This document shows, one piece after another, positions 29,087-37,098 of a DNA stretch of 64,000 bases (the first letter of the stretch is position 1; each line of letters begins with the position of its first letter). The notes under the pieces were generated by a model. That model ran no database searches. It saw nothing but the letters and a program-made list of their open reading frames with translations, and was not told where the DNA came from. Source of the DNA: Geobacter sp. UBA698 (lineage in GTDB: Bacteria > Desulfobacterota > Desulfuromonadia > Geobacterales > Pseudopelobacteraceae). The translations under genes were made by a program, and so were the position numbers. Where the stretch lies: assembly GCA_002298925.1 (NCBI GenBank), contig DBMM01000108.1, positions 34,874-98,873 on the forward strand, in the 5' to 3' direction.

Positions 29087-29686
29087 ATGAAATGCCCCAA
29101 ATGTGGATACAACAGCTTTGAATTCTATGATGTCTGTAAAAAGTGTTCCAATGATCTGAAAGGTTTCAAAGGCACCTTCGGTATAAAGTCCATTGTACTT
29201 CCGCAGCAGGCTCGCGCCACCATGGCCAAGTCGCTGATGGCCGCGGCAGCCGTATCGGACCATACCGAGGAAGCGGCCGAGACCGCATCCGACATGTTCT
29301 CCTTCGATCTCCCCGAGGAAGAGACCGCTGCTGCCGCGGCCGCGCCCCTGAACGACCCCTTCAGTTTCGCCAGCTCCCCCGAAGACCCGTCGGCCGGGTT
29401 CGGAGAATTTTCCTTTGACGAGGAACCGGCCGCGACCAAGGGCGAGGAGGATGTCTTTGCCAACTTGCTGGAGTCAACCTCGCTGGGTGAGGATGATCCC
29501 TTTGCCGCCACTGCCAAGCCGGGAGCCATCCCTGCTGCCGGCACAGCACCCGCCAGCACTGCCGGCGAGTTTGATCTGGAAAATTTTTCCTGGGATGAAC
29601 CGGCCGCAACAACGGTCAGCGGGGAAAAGAAATCCCCAGACGACTTCACCAGCCTCTTCGGAGACGGCGACCACACCAAGAAGTAA
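29087..29686 (+). CDS. Zinc-ribbon protein with acidic low-complexity tail
   Basis: A 199-residue protein from the ATG at 29087, which has GAGGAG at good spacing; an upstream in-frame ATG at 29057 is less likely. The N-terminus is a single zinc ribbon, MKCPKCGYNSFEFYDVCKKC (CxxC...CxxC). The rest is rich in Ala, Glu, Asp, Phe and Pro, with repeated FSF/FxFD patches and little predicted structure. Function unknown. It precedes mutL but is cut off from it by a terminator. Confidence 0.7.
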   Translation: MKCPKCGYNSFEFYDVCKKCSNDLKGFKGTFGIKSIVLPQQARATMAKSLMAAAAVSDHTEEAAETASDMFSFDLPEEETAAAAAAPLNDPFSFASSPEDPSAGFGEFSFDEEPAATKGEEDVFANLLESTSLGEDDPFAATAKPGAIPAAGTAPASTAGEFDLENFSWDEPAATTVSGEKKSPDDFTSLFGDGDHTKK

Positions 29687-29710
29687 ACACCCCCCCATGC
29701 CAGGCAAGGA

Positions 29711-29737
29711 AAAGAGCGGGATTCCCGCTCTTTTTCT
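29711..29737 (+). terminator. Intrinsic terminator between zinc-ribbon gene and mutL
   Basis: AAAGAGCGGG at 29711 pairs with CCCGCTCTTT at 29724 across a three-base loop, followed by further T residues (TTCTTT). The stem is long and perfect. The mutL GTG start is only 16 bases beyond it. Confidence 0.85.
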
Positions 29738-29752
29738 TTATGGAGAACTGCT

Positions 29753-31588
29753 GTGTCCCAACGCATCGCCATCCTTCCCGAGAATATCACCAACAAGATT
29801 GCCGCCGGAGAAGTGGTCGAACGCCCGGCAGCGGTCATCAAGGAACTGATCGAAAATGCCCTGGACGCCGGCGCCAGCGATATTTCCATCGAAATCACGG
29901 CCGGCGGCAGACGCCTGATCAGAATCACGGACAACGGCCACGGCATGTCCCGCGAGGACGCCCTGCTGTCGCTGGAGCGCCACGCCACCAGCAAGATCAG
30001 GACCGACAGTGATCTGGACGGCATCCTCACCCTGGGCTTCCGCGGGGAAGCGCTCCCCTCGATCGCCTCGGTTTCGCGCTTCCGCCTGGCCACCCGCGAA
30101 GCCGACAGCCTGGAAGGCACCGAAATCACCGTCGAAGGGGGCCGCGTGCGGGATGTCAGGGCCTGCGGCATGGCACCCGGCACGGTCATCAGCGTCGAAC
30201 AGCTCTTTTTCAATACACCGGCCCGTCTGAAATTCATGCGCAGCGCCGAAACCGAAACAGGCCATGTGGGTGACAGCGTGACCCGCATGGCCATCTCACG
30301 CCCCGATGTGGCCTTCTGCTGCACAAGCGAAGGGCGCGAACTGTTGCGGGTACAGCGGGGGGACCTGCTGCGCCGGCTGGCGCAGGTGTTGGGCAAGGAG
30401 ACCGCCGCCGATCTGCATCCGGTAACCATCTCAGCGGATGGCATCGCCATCAGCGGCTACATCTCCGGCCCGGCTGCCGTCCGCTCCACCACGGCTGCCA
30501 TGTTTACCTACATCAATGGCCGCTTCGTACGCGACAAGGTCGTGCAACACGCCATCCTGCAGGCCTACCGCGGGGTGATTGACCGGGGGCGCTACCCGGT
30601 AGTGGCGCTGTTCATCACCCTGCCCCCCGGCGAAGTGGATGTCAACGTCCACCCCACCAAGCACGAGGTGCGCTTCCGCCGCCAAAGCAACGTGCATGAC
30701 ACCATCCAGAGCGCCATTGAAGAGGTCCTGCGGCGCTCCCCCTGGCTGCCGCAGAAACAGGAACAGGCCATAGCGGCTGCCGTTTCAACGGCCACCTCCG
30801 TCAGCCAGGCCTACCGCGAGCGCATCGCAGCCGCGGCCCAGGCTTCGCTGGAACTGCCCCGGCGCGAAAAACATTATCAGCCGGCCGCCCTGGCCAGCCA
30901 GCCCGACAGCCCTGCCCCCCTCGTCAACGGGATCACAGCCGCCGTGATTGTCCAGGAATCCACCACCCCCTTCCAACCGGAAGCGGCACCCGTCGCCTCG
31001 CAGGGCTTTTTCTCCTCACTGGCGGTCATCGGCCAGTTCCACGCCGAATACATCCTCTGCCAGGCCGCCGGCGAACTGGTCATCATCGATCAGCACGCCG
31101 CCAGCGAACGGGTCGCCTTTCAGCGCCTGCGCCGGCAGTACGAGGCCAGCGGAGTTGAATCCCAGCGCCTGCTCTTTCCCGAAACGGTGGAACTCTCCTT
31201 CAGCGAAGTGGCTGCCGCCCAGCGCTTCAGCAGCGATTTGACCCGCATCGGCCTGGAACTGGAACCGTTCGGCGGCAACACCATCATCGTCAGCGCCCTG
31301 CCGCGCCTGGCCGCCAGCCGCGACACCGTTCGACTGGTGCGGGATCTGCTGGGCGAGTTGACGCAGCTCGGGGCCAGCGGCGCCTTCCGCGAGGCCCAGG
31401 ACAGCCTGTTGGCCCGCATCGCCTGCCACAGCGTGGTGCGCGGCGTCCACAAACTGGAGCAGGGGCAGATCACAGAACTGCTGCGCAGCATGGATGAAAC
31501 CGACTTCGCCGCCAGCTGCCCCCACGGCCGTCCGGTCTCCCACAGCATTACCCTGGCGGAACTGGAAAAGATATTCAAGCGGACATAA
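29753..31588 (+). CDS. mutL: DNA mismatch repair protein MutL
   Basis: MutL, 611 residues, starting at GTG 29753. The GHKL ATPase domain is complete: ELIENALDAGASDISIEI, ITDNGHGMSRED and GFRGEALPSIASVSRF; then FFNTPARLKFM and the transducer domain. A variable linker (about 340-430) leads to the C-terminal dimerisation domain with ACHSVVRGVHKL and CPHGRP. The endonuclease motif reads DQHAASERVAFQ: the first Glu is kept but the last Glu of DQHA(x)2E(x)4E is Gln, which may weaken metal binding. It uses the translational unit just after a terminator, so it probably has its own promoter. Confidence 0.96.
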   Translation: MSQRIAILPENITNKIAAGEVVERPAAVIKELIENALDAGASDISIEITAGGRRLIRITDNGHGMSREDALLSLERHATSKIRTDSDLDGILTLGFRGEALPSIASVSRFRLATREADSLEGTEITVEGGRVRDVRACGMAPGTVISVEQLFFNTPARLKFMRSAETETGHVGDSVTRMAISRPDVAFCCTSEGRELLRVQRGDLLRRLAQVLGKETAADLHPVTISADGIAISGYISGPAAVRSTTAAMFTYINGRFVRDKVVQHAILQAYRGVIDRGRYPVVALFITLPPGEVDVNVHPTKHEVRFRRQSNVHDTIQSAIEEVLRRSPWLPQKQEQAIAAAVSTATSVSQAYRERIAAAAQASLELPRREKHYQPAALASQPDSPAPLVNGITAAVIVQESTTPFQPEAAPVASQGFFSSLAVIGQFHAEYILCQAAGELVIIDQHAASERVAFQRLRRQYEASGVESQRLLFPETVELSFSEVAAAQRFSSDLTRIGLELEPFGGNTIIVSALPRLAASRDTVRLVRDLLGELTQLGASGAFREAQDSLLARIACHSVVRGVHKLEQGQITELLRSMDETDFAASCPHGRPVSHSITLAELEKIFKRT

Positions 31589-31676
31589 GGATCAGATCAA
31601 TCCGGAAGATGGGTTGGGGAAAACGAGGGTATAACGGATTGAGATAACACGCCGGAATTATCCGGTTATCAAACGG

Positions 31677-32363
31677 TCATTTTGTAAAAAACCTGATGGC
31701 CGCCACGACGACATCAAGCAGCTCGGGCTCCTTGTAATTCAGGATTCCCCCGGGTGAATCCAAATCGGGATATCCTCCTGCTCCAGCTGATTGCGCCTGT
31801 TTTTTGCGTTGTTCCCGCTCCGCTTCCACTTTGAGCTGTTCCCGCCGTTCCTGATCAAGCAGCTTTCCGCCCGCCTTCATCCATTCGAACAGATGCCTGA
31901 GCTCGCCGCCGTCCAGCCAGACGCCGTGCTGTTTGCAGCTATCGACAATCACGCCGCTCCTGGCCCCATAATTGACGCGGTTCATGAGTCGGGAACAGAC
32001 CGGACATTTGATATAACTGACAGGATAATCGCCGGACTGCCTGATGGTGCAGATGCTGTCCAGCCTGGTTCGGTTAATGCCGAATACATTGGAAACAGTC
32101 CCTTCCAGCAGCGTTTCCAGTTCACCCGGATCGAAAAAAAGTCCCAGACATACATCGCAGCGCTCGATCAGGAATTTGCCGTCCAGCTTCAGATCGATGG
32201 TTTGCAGCCTGATGCCGCAGCGCGGGCAGACCCGCTCCGATTCGATCTCGTGGGTCGTGTTGTAATGAACCCCTTTCAGGTCGACATCGTTTCTGCTGCC
32301 GCAGTATTCACATCTGATCGAGTCCGGCGGCAGCGGTGCCGAACAGTTGCAGCAATTGGGCAC
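31677..32363 (-). CDS. Zinc-finger (zf-TFIIB-like) protein
   Basis: A 228-residue protein with three metal-binding modules: CCNCSAPLPPDSIRCEYCGS at the N-terminus, VCPRCGIRL...RCDVCLGLFFDPGELE, and IKCPVCSRLMNRVNYGARSG...CKQHGVWLDGGEL. The last two are zf-TFIIB (DUF/YjeL-like) units where Cys pairs precede a WxDxGEL signature. A charged helix and a C-terminal hydrophobic tail follow. It lies 48 bases downstream of an SPFH-domain gene on the same strand; such pairs may handle membrane or stress responses, but no function is established. Confidence 0.8.
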   Translation of the reverse strand: MPNCCNCSAPLPPDSIRCEYCGSRNDVDLKGVHYNTTHEIESERVCPRCGIRLQTIDLKLDGKFLIERCDVCLGLFFDPGELETLLEGTVSNVFGINRTRLDSICTIRQSGDYPVSYIKCPVCSRLMNRVNYGARSGVIVDSCKQHGVWLDGGELRHLFEWMKAGGKLLDQERREQLKVEAEREQRKKQAQSAGAGGYPDLDSPGGILNYKEPELLDVVVAAIRFFTK

Positions 32364-32411
32364 AGCCCCTCCTCGTTGGCAAAGCTGAAATCAGCACATC
32401 CTACAGAATCA

Positions 32412-33521
32412 CTACGGCAGCGGCGGTGGCGTTGTCCTGAACAACTCTTCAAATTCCGGCAACTGCCCGATTGCGCTCCACTGGGGCATGCCTTCCTTCC
32501 ACAGCAGGGTTTCGGCGGTTATGGCCCCCCTGCGAATATAGCCAATGACGGCGTCTTTCACAAAAGGTCCGGCCTGCTTTCCGTTTTTGGCAACATAATA
32601 CCTGGCAGCCGTTTCAGCCTGCTCAAGCGGCGGCGGAGTCGGAGCCCCGTGCAGTGACTGCTGCGGGGTGGCCATCACCTTACCCAGCTGATTGGCCATG
32701 GCAAAGCCCATCCCCATGCCCACCCCGGCGGCCGCGTCACCGCCCGGATTTTTTGCCGCCGCCTCCATGGCGGAGGCGCTCTGGAACTTGAGATAGTCGT
32801 CCAGACTGCCGATGATGCCCATGCTGCTCTTCTTGTCCAGGGCTGCTTCCACCTCCTGGGGCAGGGCGATGTTCTCCACCAGCAGCTTGGTCACTTCCAG
32901 GCCGTATTCCAGAAATTCCGGTGCCAGCTTCCCGGCCAGGGAAGCCGACAGTTCATTGTAACTGGCGGACAGGTCGAGCAGCGGGATGCCGCACTCCCCC
33001 AGCAGGTCGGCGAATCTGGCCACAATCAGGTTTCTGAGCTGCTCGGACACATTTTCGACCGTGAAATGGGCGCCGGTGCCCACGATTTCCCGAATGAATC
33101 TGGCCGGGTCCTGCACCCGCACAACATAGGTCCCGTAGGATCTGAGCCGCAGCGGCCCGTACTCCGGGTCGCGCAGAATGACCGGATTGCTGGTACCCCA
33201 CTTCAGGTTGGTGAAATTGCGGGTGTTGACAAAAAAGACTTCCGCCTTGAACGGGCTTTTAAAACCGTATTTCCACCCCATCAGGGTCGAGAGAAGCGGC
33301 AGGTTCGAGGTTGACAGCCGGTGCCGGCCGGACGGAAACACATCGGCAATCCGGCCCTGATCCACAAACACGGCCGCCTGGGACTGCCGCACGATCAGCT
33401 GCGCGCCGTACTTGATCTCGTTTTCATAGCGGGGAAACCTCCAGACCATGGTATCGATGGAATCGTCGTTCCATTCGATGATATCCAAAAGTTCCGCTTT
33501 GGCTTTTTCCCATAACGACAT
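32412..33521 (-). CDS. SPFH-domain protein with C-terminal GYF_2 domain
   Basis: A 369-residue protein from the ATG at 33521 (MSLWEKAKAELLDIIEW), supported by GGGAG upstream; the longer frame to 33626 has no such site. The N-terminal two-thirds is the YdjI-type SPFH/virion-core-like domain (GAQLIVRQSQAAVFVDQGRI, then FFVNTRNFTNLKWGTSNPV). A Gly/Ala-rich linker follows, then a GYF_2 domain at about 310-365 (YYVAKNGKQAGPF...WKEGMPQW). SPFH proteins form membrane-associated scaffolds. It is paired with the zinc-finger gene downstream. Confidence 0.85.
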   Translation of the reverse strand: MSLWEKAKAELLDIIEWNDDSIDTMVWRFPRYENEIKYGAQLIVRQSQAAVFVDQGRIADVFPSGRHRLSTSNLPLLSTLMGWKYGFKSPFKAEVFFVNTRNFTNLKWGTSNPVILRDPEYGPLRLRSYGTYVVRVQDPARFIREIVGTGAHFTVENVSEQLRNLIVARFADLLGECGIPLLDLSASYNELSASLAGKLAPEFLEYGLEVTKLLVENIALPQEVEAALDKKSSMGIIGSLDDYLKFQSASAMEAAAKNPGGDAAAGVGMGMGFAMANQLGKVMATPQQSLHGAPTPPPLEQAETAARYYVAKNGKQAGPFVKDAVIGYIRRGAITAETLLWKEGMPQWSAIGQLPEFEELFRTTPPPLP

Positions 33522-33764
33522 GTCCGTCTCCCTTTTCCGTGGATTGTGAACGCATTGCAGCCCTGATGCCGAGATGGCGTCTCTGAGCCGGGCTCCATTG
33601 CCGTGCCGGCTAATTTTCTCACACATAGCATATTTCGAAGATTTTTGCTAAACTTTGCACTGGACTTCGGCTACCCGCCAGTTGCCTCGCCAGCGAGCGG
33701 TTCAACCGGTCCCGATTACATCTCGGCAATTCAATTAACTTGAGTACAGCGAAACCAAAAATAC

Positions 33765-33794
33765 TTTGCTGTTGCAAGACCCAAATGGTATAAA
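33765..33794 (+). promoter_or_regulatory. Weak candidate promoter ahead of the Tim44-like gene
   Basis: TTTGCT at 33765 and TATAAA at 33789, 18 bases apart, in an AT-rich stretch. The gap 33522-33857 is the divergent region between the SPFH and Tim44-like genes; apart from this I see nothing in it. Confidence 0.3.
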
Positions 33795-33857
33795 TTTTCA
33801 TTTAAGTTTTTTCAGCATTGTCACCAGATTTACATCAGCAAACATGGAGGAGTCGAA

Positions 33858-34811
33858 ATGAAACGCAAAATTACATGCATTATGGTCCTTTCCGTTGTTG
33901 CATCAGTTATCTGCATGACCACATTACAACAAAACGCCGAGGCCCGCGCCGGCGGCAGCCGTTCCATTGGCAGCCGCGGCACCCGCAGCTATTCGCAGCC
34001 GGCCTCGCCTTCCTCCCAGCCCAGACCCTCTCAGCCGATACAGCAACCCTCGGCCCCCTCCCCCTTTCAATCACCGCAACCGGCTGGCGGCGGCTTTCTG
34101 CGCAGCATGGCCGGCGGCCTCGCCGGCGGATTGCTGGGCGGCATGCTCTTCCGCAGCCTCGGTTTCGGCGGGGGCGGTGCCGGTGGCGGCGGAGGAATCG
34201 GACTGTTCGAGATCATCCTGCTCGGCGGGATTGCCTACCTGATCTACCGCATGGTCATGAAACGGCGCCAGGCAGCCCCTGCGGGCCAAAGCGGCTACAA
34301 CTACGTCGAACCGATTCCACACCAGCAGCCGTCCCAACTCCAGTCAGCTCCGCCGGCTGACGTGGCGACCGGCCTGGCCCACATCAGACAGATGGACGCC
34401 TCCTTCGACGAGCAGCGCTTCACGGACAGCGTCATGGACCTGTTTTTCAAGATCCAGGGCGCCTGGATGAACCGTGACCTCGCTCCGGTGGCAAACCTGC
34501 TGACCCCGCAGATGCACCAGATTTTTCAGACCGATATTGACAATCTGCTGCGGGAACACAAGATCAACCGGCTGGAAAACATCGCCGTCCGTTCTGTGGA
34601 GATCGCCGAAGCCTGGCAGGAGGCCGGCCAGGACTACATCACCACCCTGATCTATGCCAATCTGCTGGACTACACCACCAACGACAGCACCGGGCAGGTG
34701 ATCGAGGGGAGCAAGACCGATCCGGTCAAGTTCGAGGAATACTGGACCGTGACCCGTCCGGTGGGGGGCAATGCCTGGCAGCTTTCGGCCATTGACCAGA
34801 AACAGGGCTGA
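33858..34811 (+). CDS. Tim44-like domain protein, exported or membrane-anchored
   Basis: A 317-residue protein. It begins with a signal sequence (ITCIMVLSVVASVICMTTLQ), followed by a Ser/Gln/Pro-rich linker with SIGSRGTRSYSQP, typical of bacterial Tim44-like proteins, a Gly-rich hydrophobic segment (about 80-135, two membrane-active stretches), and a C-terminal Tim44-like domain from about 185 (MDASFDEQRFTDSVMDLFFK...WMNRD...). Members are common in proteobacteria; their role is unknown. The ribosome site is GGAGG. Confidence 0.85.
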   Translation: MKRKITCIMVLSVVASVICMTTLQQNAEARAGGSRSIGSRGTRSYSQPASPSSQPRPSQPIQQPSAPSPFQSPQPAGGGFLRSMAGGLAGGLLGGMLFRSLGFGGGGAGGGGGIGLFEIILLGGIAYLIYRMVMKRRQAAPAGQSGYNYVEPIPHQQPSQLQSAPPADVATGLAHIRQMDASFDEQRFTDSVMDLFFKIQGAWMNRDLAPVANLLTPQMHQIFQTDIDNLLREHKINRLENIAVRSVEIAEAWQEAGQDYITTLIYANLLDYTTNDSTGQVIEGSKTDPVKFEEYWTVTRPVGGNAWQLSAIDQKQG

Positions 34812-34829
34812 TACCATCTTTTCGAAACC

Positions 34830-35009
34830 ATGCCACTGATGCTGACACTGCCGCAGCTGTTTCTGGCCGGTCTGGGGGCCGGCCAGTTCATCGGCGCCCC
34901 CATCGGTGCGCACATGGTGGTTTCAAAAGGGACACGCTTCATCCGCCCGGTTTTCATCTCCATGGTGCTGGCTGTCACCGCCCGCCTGATTTGGCAAAAC
35001 TTTCACTGA
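34830..35009 (+). pseudogene. C-terminal remnant of a TauE/SafE (TSUP) permease
   Basis: A 59-codon frame reads as the end of a TSUP-family membrane permease: AGLGAGQFIGAPIGAHMVV, then SKGTRFIRPVF and a final hydrophobic helix ending ARLIWQNF. Full members have about 250 residues and 7-8 helices; here only the last two helices remain, directly after the Tim44-like gene. I read it as a deletion remnant. A genuine small two-helix membrane protein cannot be excluded, since the frame is open and begins with ATG, but no good ribosome site precedes it. Confidence 0.55.
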
Positions 35010-35049
35010 CCGTTCTGACTGAACCAACCTGCAGATTACCGAGGTTTAC

Positions 35050-35271
35050 ATGAAAACCATCCTGATCGCACTGCTGCTGGCCCTGCCACTGCTAACAGGC
35101 GGCTGCTCCGGCGAGAAGAAAGCCGCCGAACTGCTGGAAACCGCCCATTTCGAGGAAAAGCAGAACAACCGCGAGCATGCCGTCAAACTCTATGACGAGA
35201 TCATCGGCAAATATCCCGGCTCACCGGCCGCAGAAGCCGCCCGGGAGCGCCTGAAACATCTGAAGCAGTAA
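35050..35271 (+). CDS. Small lipoprotein with one tetratricopeptide-like repeat
   Basis: A 73-residue protein with a lipoprotein signal peptide and lipobox (LLTGGCSG, Cys 19), then a single helical hairpin (FEEKQNNREHAVKLYDEII, KYPGSPAAEAARERL) like a TPR or the N-terminus of BamD. It would be anchored by lipid in the envelope. The ribosome-site region is GAGG. A glycosyltransferase gene follows after 7 bases. Confidence 0.75.
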   Translation: MKTILIALLLALPLLTGGCSGEKKAAELLETAHFEEKQNNREHAVKLYDEIIGKYPGSPAAEAARERLKHLKQ

Positions 35272-35278
35272 ATCGCCC

Positions 35279-36286
35279 ATGTCCCTGCCCCGTGTTTCCA
35301 TCCTCATGCCGGTGCGCAACGAGCAGTGCTATCTGCCGGCGGCCATCCATTCGCTCTTCCGCCAAAGCATCTCAGACTGGGAACTGATCGTAGTTGACGA
35401 TGGCTCCAGCGATGCCACCCCAGTCATCCTGGCCGGATTTGCCCGACAGGACCGGCGCGTCAGGGTCATTCGCCGGCCGGGCGGAGGGCTGGTGACGGCC
35501 CTGAATGAAGGACTGGCCGCCTGCCGGGCCCCGCTCGTGGCACGCATGGACGGAGACGACATCTGCCACCCCCGGCGGCTGGAGCTTCAGGCCGCTTACC
35601 TTGAGGCCAATCCCGGCACAGGTCTGGTGGCCTGCGGCTTCCGCCATTTCCCGCGAACCGGCCTGAAACAGGGCATGTCGACCTATGAATCCTGGCAAAA
35701 CAGACTGGATGGTCATGAGCGGATCATGTCCGACCTGTTTGTGGAATCGCCCTTCGTGCACCCCAGCATCATGACCCGCCAGACTCTATTGACCGGCCTG
35801 GGCGGATACCGCGACATGGGCTGGCCCGAAGACTACGACCTTTGGCTGCGCATGGCCAATGCCGGCACCACCTTCTTCCGCCTGCCGCAGACTATTTTTT
35901 TCTGGCGCGACCACCCCGAACGGGCCACCCGCACCATGGACGAGTACAGCACGGCCGCCTTCCGCTCCTGCAAGCTTCACCACCTGCGCCACGGTTTTCT
36001 GAGGAACGAGCAGAGCGTCATGGTTGCCGGCGCCGGACTGGAGGGGCGCGCCTGGCAGCGCCTGCTGGCTGCCATGGATATCAAGGTGTCAGGCTGGCTG
36101 GATGTGGACCCGCGCAAGGTGGGACGCATGCTGCATGGCGCACCGGTCATGCACCCGACCGAACTGCCACGGCAGCGGGACAGGATGCTGGTGGCCATCG
36201 GTGTGCGCGGTGCCCGGGAGCAGTTCCGGGAACTGGCGAAGCCCCTGGGACTTGCTGAGGGGGACGACTATATATGCGTGGCCTGA
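35279..36286 (+). CDS. Family 2 glycosyltransferase fused to a nucleotide-binding-like C-terminal domain
   Basis: A 335-residue protein. The first 230 residues are a GT-A family 2 glycosyltransferase: RVSILMPVRNEQCYLPAAI, the nucleotide motif VVDDGSSDATP, and the metal motif ARMDGDDICHPRRLELQ. After about 235 comes a separate small alpha/beta domain, VAGAGLEGRAWQRLL...GWLDVDPRKVGRMLHGAPV, resembling the nucleotide-binding N-terminal domain of PglD-type acetyltransferases. The acceptor is unknown. The gene follows the small lipoprotein closely and no other polysaccharide genes are nearby. Confidence 0.85.
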   Translation: MSLPRVSILMPVRNEQCYLPAAIHSLFRQSISDWELIVVDDGSSDATPVILAGFARQDRRVRVIRRPGGGLVTALNEGLAACRAPLVARMDGDDICHPRRLELQAAYLEANPGTGLVACGFRHFPRTGLKQGMSTYESWQNRLDGHERIMSDLFVESPFVHPSIMTRQTLLTGLGGYRDMGWPEDYDLWLRMANAGTTFFRLPQTIFFWRDHPERATRTMDEYSTAAFRSCKLHHLRHGFLRNEQSVMVAGAGLEGRAWQRLLAAMDIKVSGWLDVDPRKVGRMLHGAPVMHPTELPRQRDRMLVAIGVRGAREQFRELAKPLGLAEGDDYICVA

Positions 36287-36366
36287 CAGAAATCAGCCGC
36301 CTGCCATCATCAGCAGACAGCTAACTGATCTGAAAAACAGGGAATAACCGACAGGAGTGGTTTTGC

Positions 36367-36651
36367 ATGGCATTAAACAGAGAAGAACTGGCACTGGAGA
36401 TGATCGAAGCGGAATGGAACAGCCTGCGGGCCCACCTGGAGCGGGGCGGACTTATCGTCGTCGCTGCCGAACTTGACCTGATCGATGTTGCCCTGAAAGT
36501 GGCCGGCGATGATGCCGCCGCCATCGGCAGCTGGATCAGCGCAGGCCAGCTGGCAAAACCATCCGCCCCGCAGATTAACCAGTGGGATGCCGACAAGCTA
36601 AAATGCTTCAGAATGCTGATCGTCAGCCCCTATGTCCTGATTCAGGAATAG
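36367..36651 (+). CDS. DUF2288 family protein
   Basis: A 94-residue protein matching DUF2288 as I know it: LEMIEAEWNSLRAHLERGGLIVV, then ISAGQLAKPSAPQINQW and the C-terminal FRMLIVSPYVLIQE. Function is unknown. The ribosome site is AGGAG about 9 bases upstream. Ancestry in cyanobacteria and proteobacteria is broad. Confidence 0.8.
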   Translation: MALNREELALEMIEAEWNSLRAHLERGGLIVVAAELDLIDVALKVAGDDAAAIGSWISAGQLAKPSAPQINQWDADKLKCFRMLIVSPYVLIQE

Positions 36652-37098
36652 CCCTGTCTCAGGCAATAGTGATTGCCGGAAAACCACCATATTTCAAGAC
36701 CAGCCTATATCCAAAAATCCAAACCGAAACACCACCACACCCACTCCTTACTTATGATCCAAACCTTCCTGCTGATCCAAGCGCCCCAATCAACATAAAA
36801 AAAGCTGAAAGATATTGAGCGAAAATTCTTCGCACATGCTGTCCTTAATCACACAAAAGCCATGTTTACCGTCCGGAAAGGCCAGAACGTGTTCCTCCCT
36901 GTCGATGGTACCTTGCAAAAGGATGCCAGCAGTAATGATCTCCTAAAAAATCATGGTAAAAATACTCTGGGCGGATGGTACAATTGCTTTACAGTCCCCA
37001 CTGGAAGCAGTTACGCAACGATGACTGCCAGCGTGAGCGGCCTTTTGCCCTCAGTTCGCCGTCAGTCAACGTTTTTTTTCAAATCATAAGGATCTGCC
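36652..37098. other. Unassigned stretch between DUF2288 and the SDR gene
   Basis: About 450 bases, more AT-rich and less codon-like than the surroundings. Two short frames (36582-36818 and 36862-37089) are open but have no homology that I recognise, no good ribosome site, and unlikely composition. I see no RNA gene or repeat. It may be degraded sequence. Confidence 0.4.
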
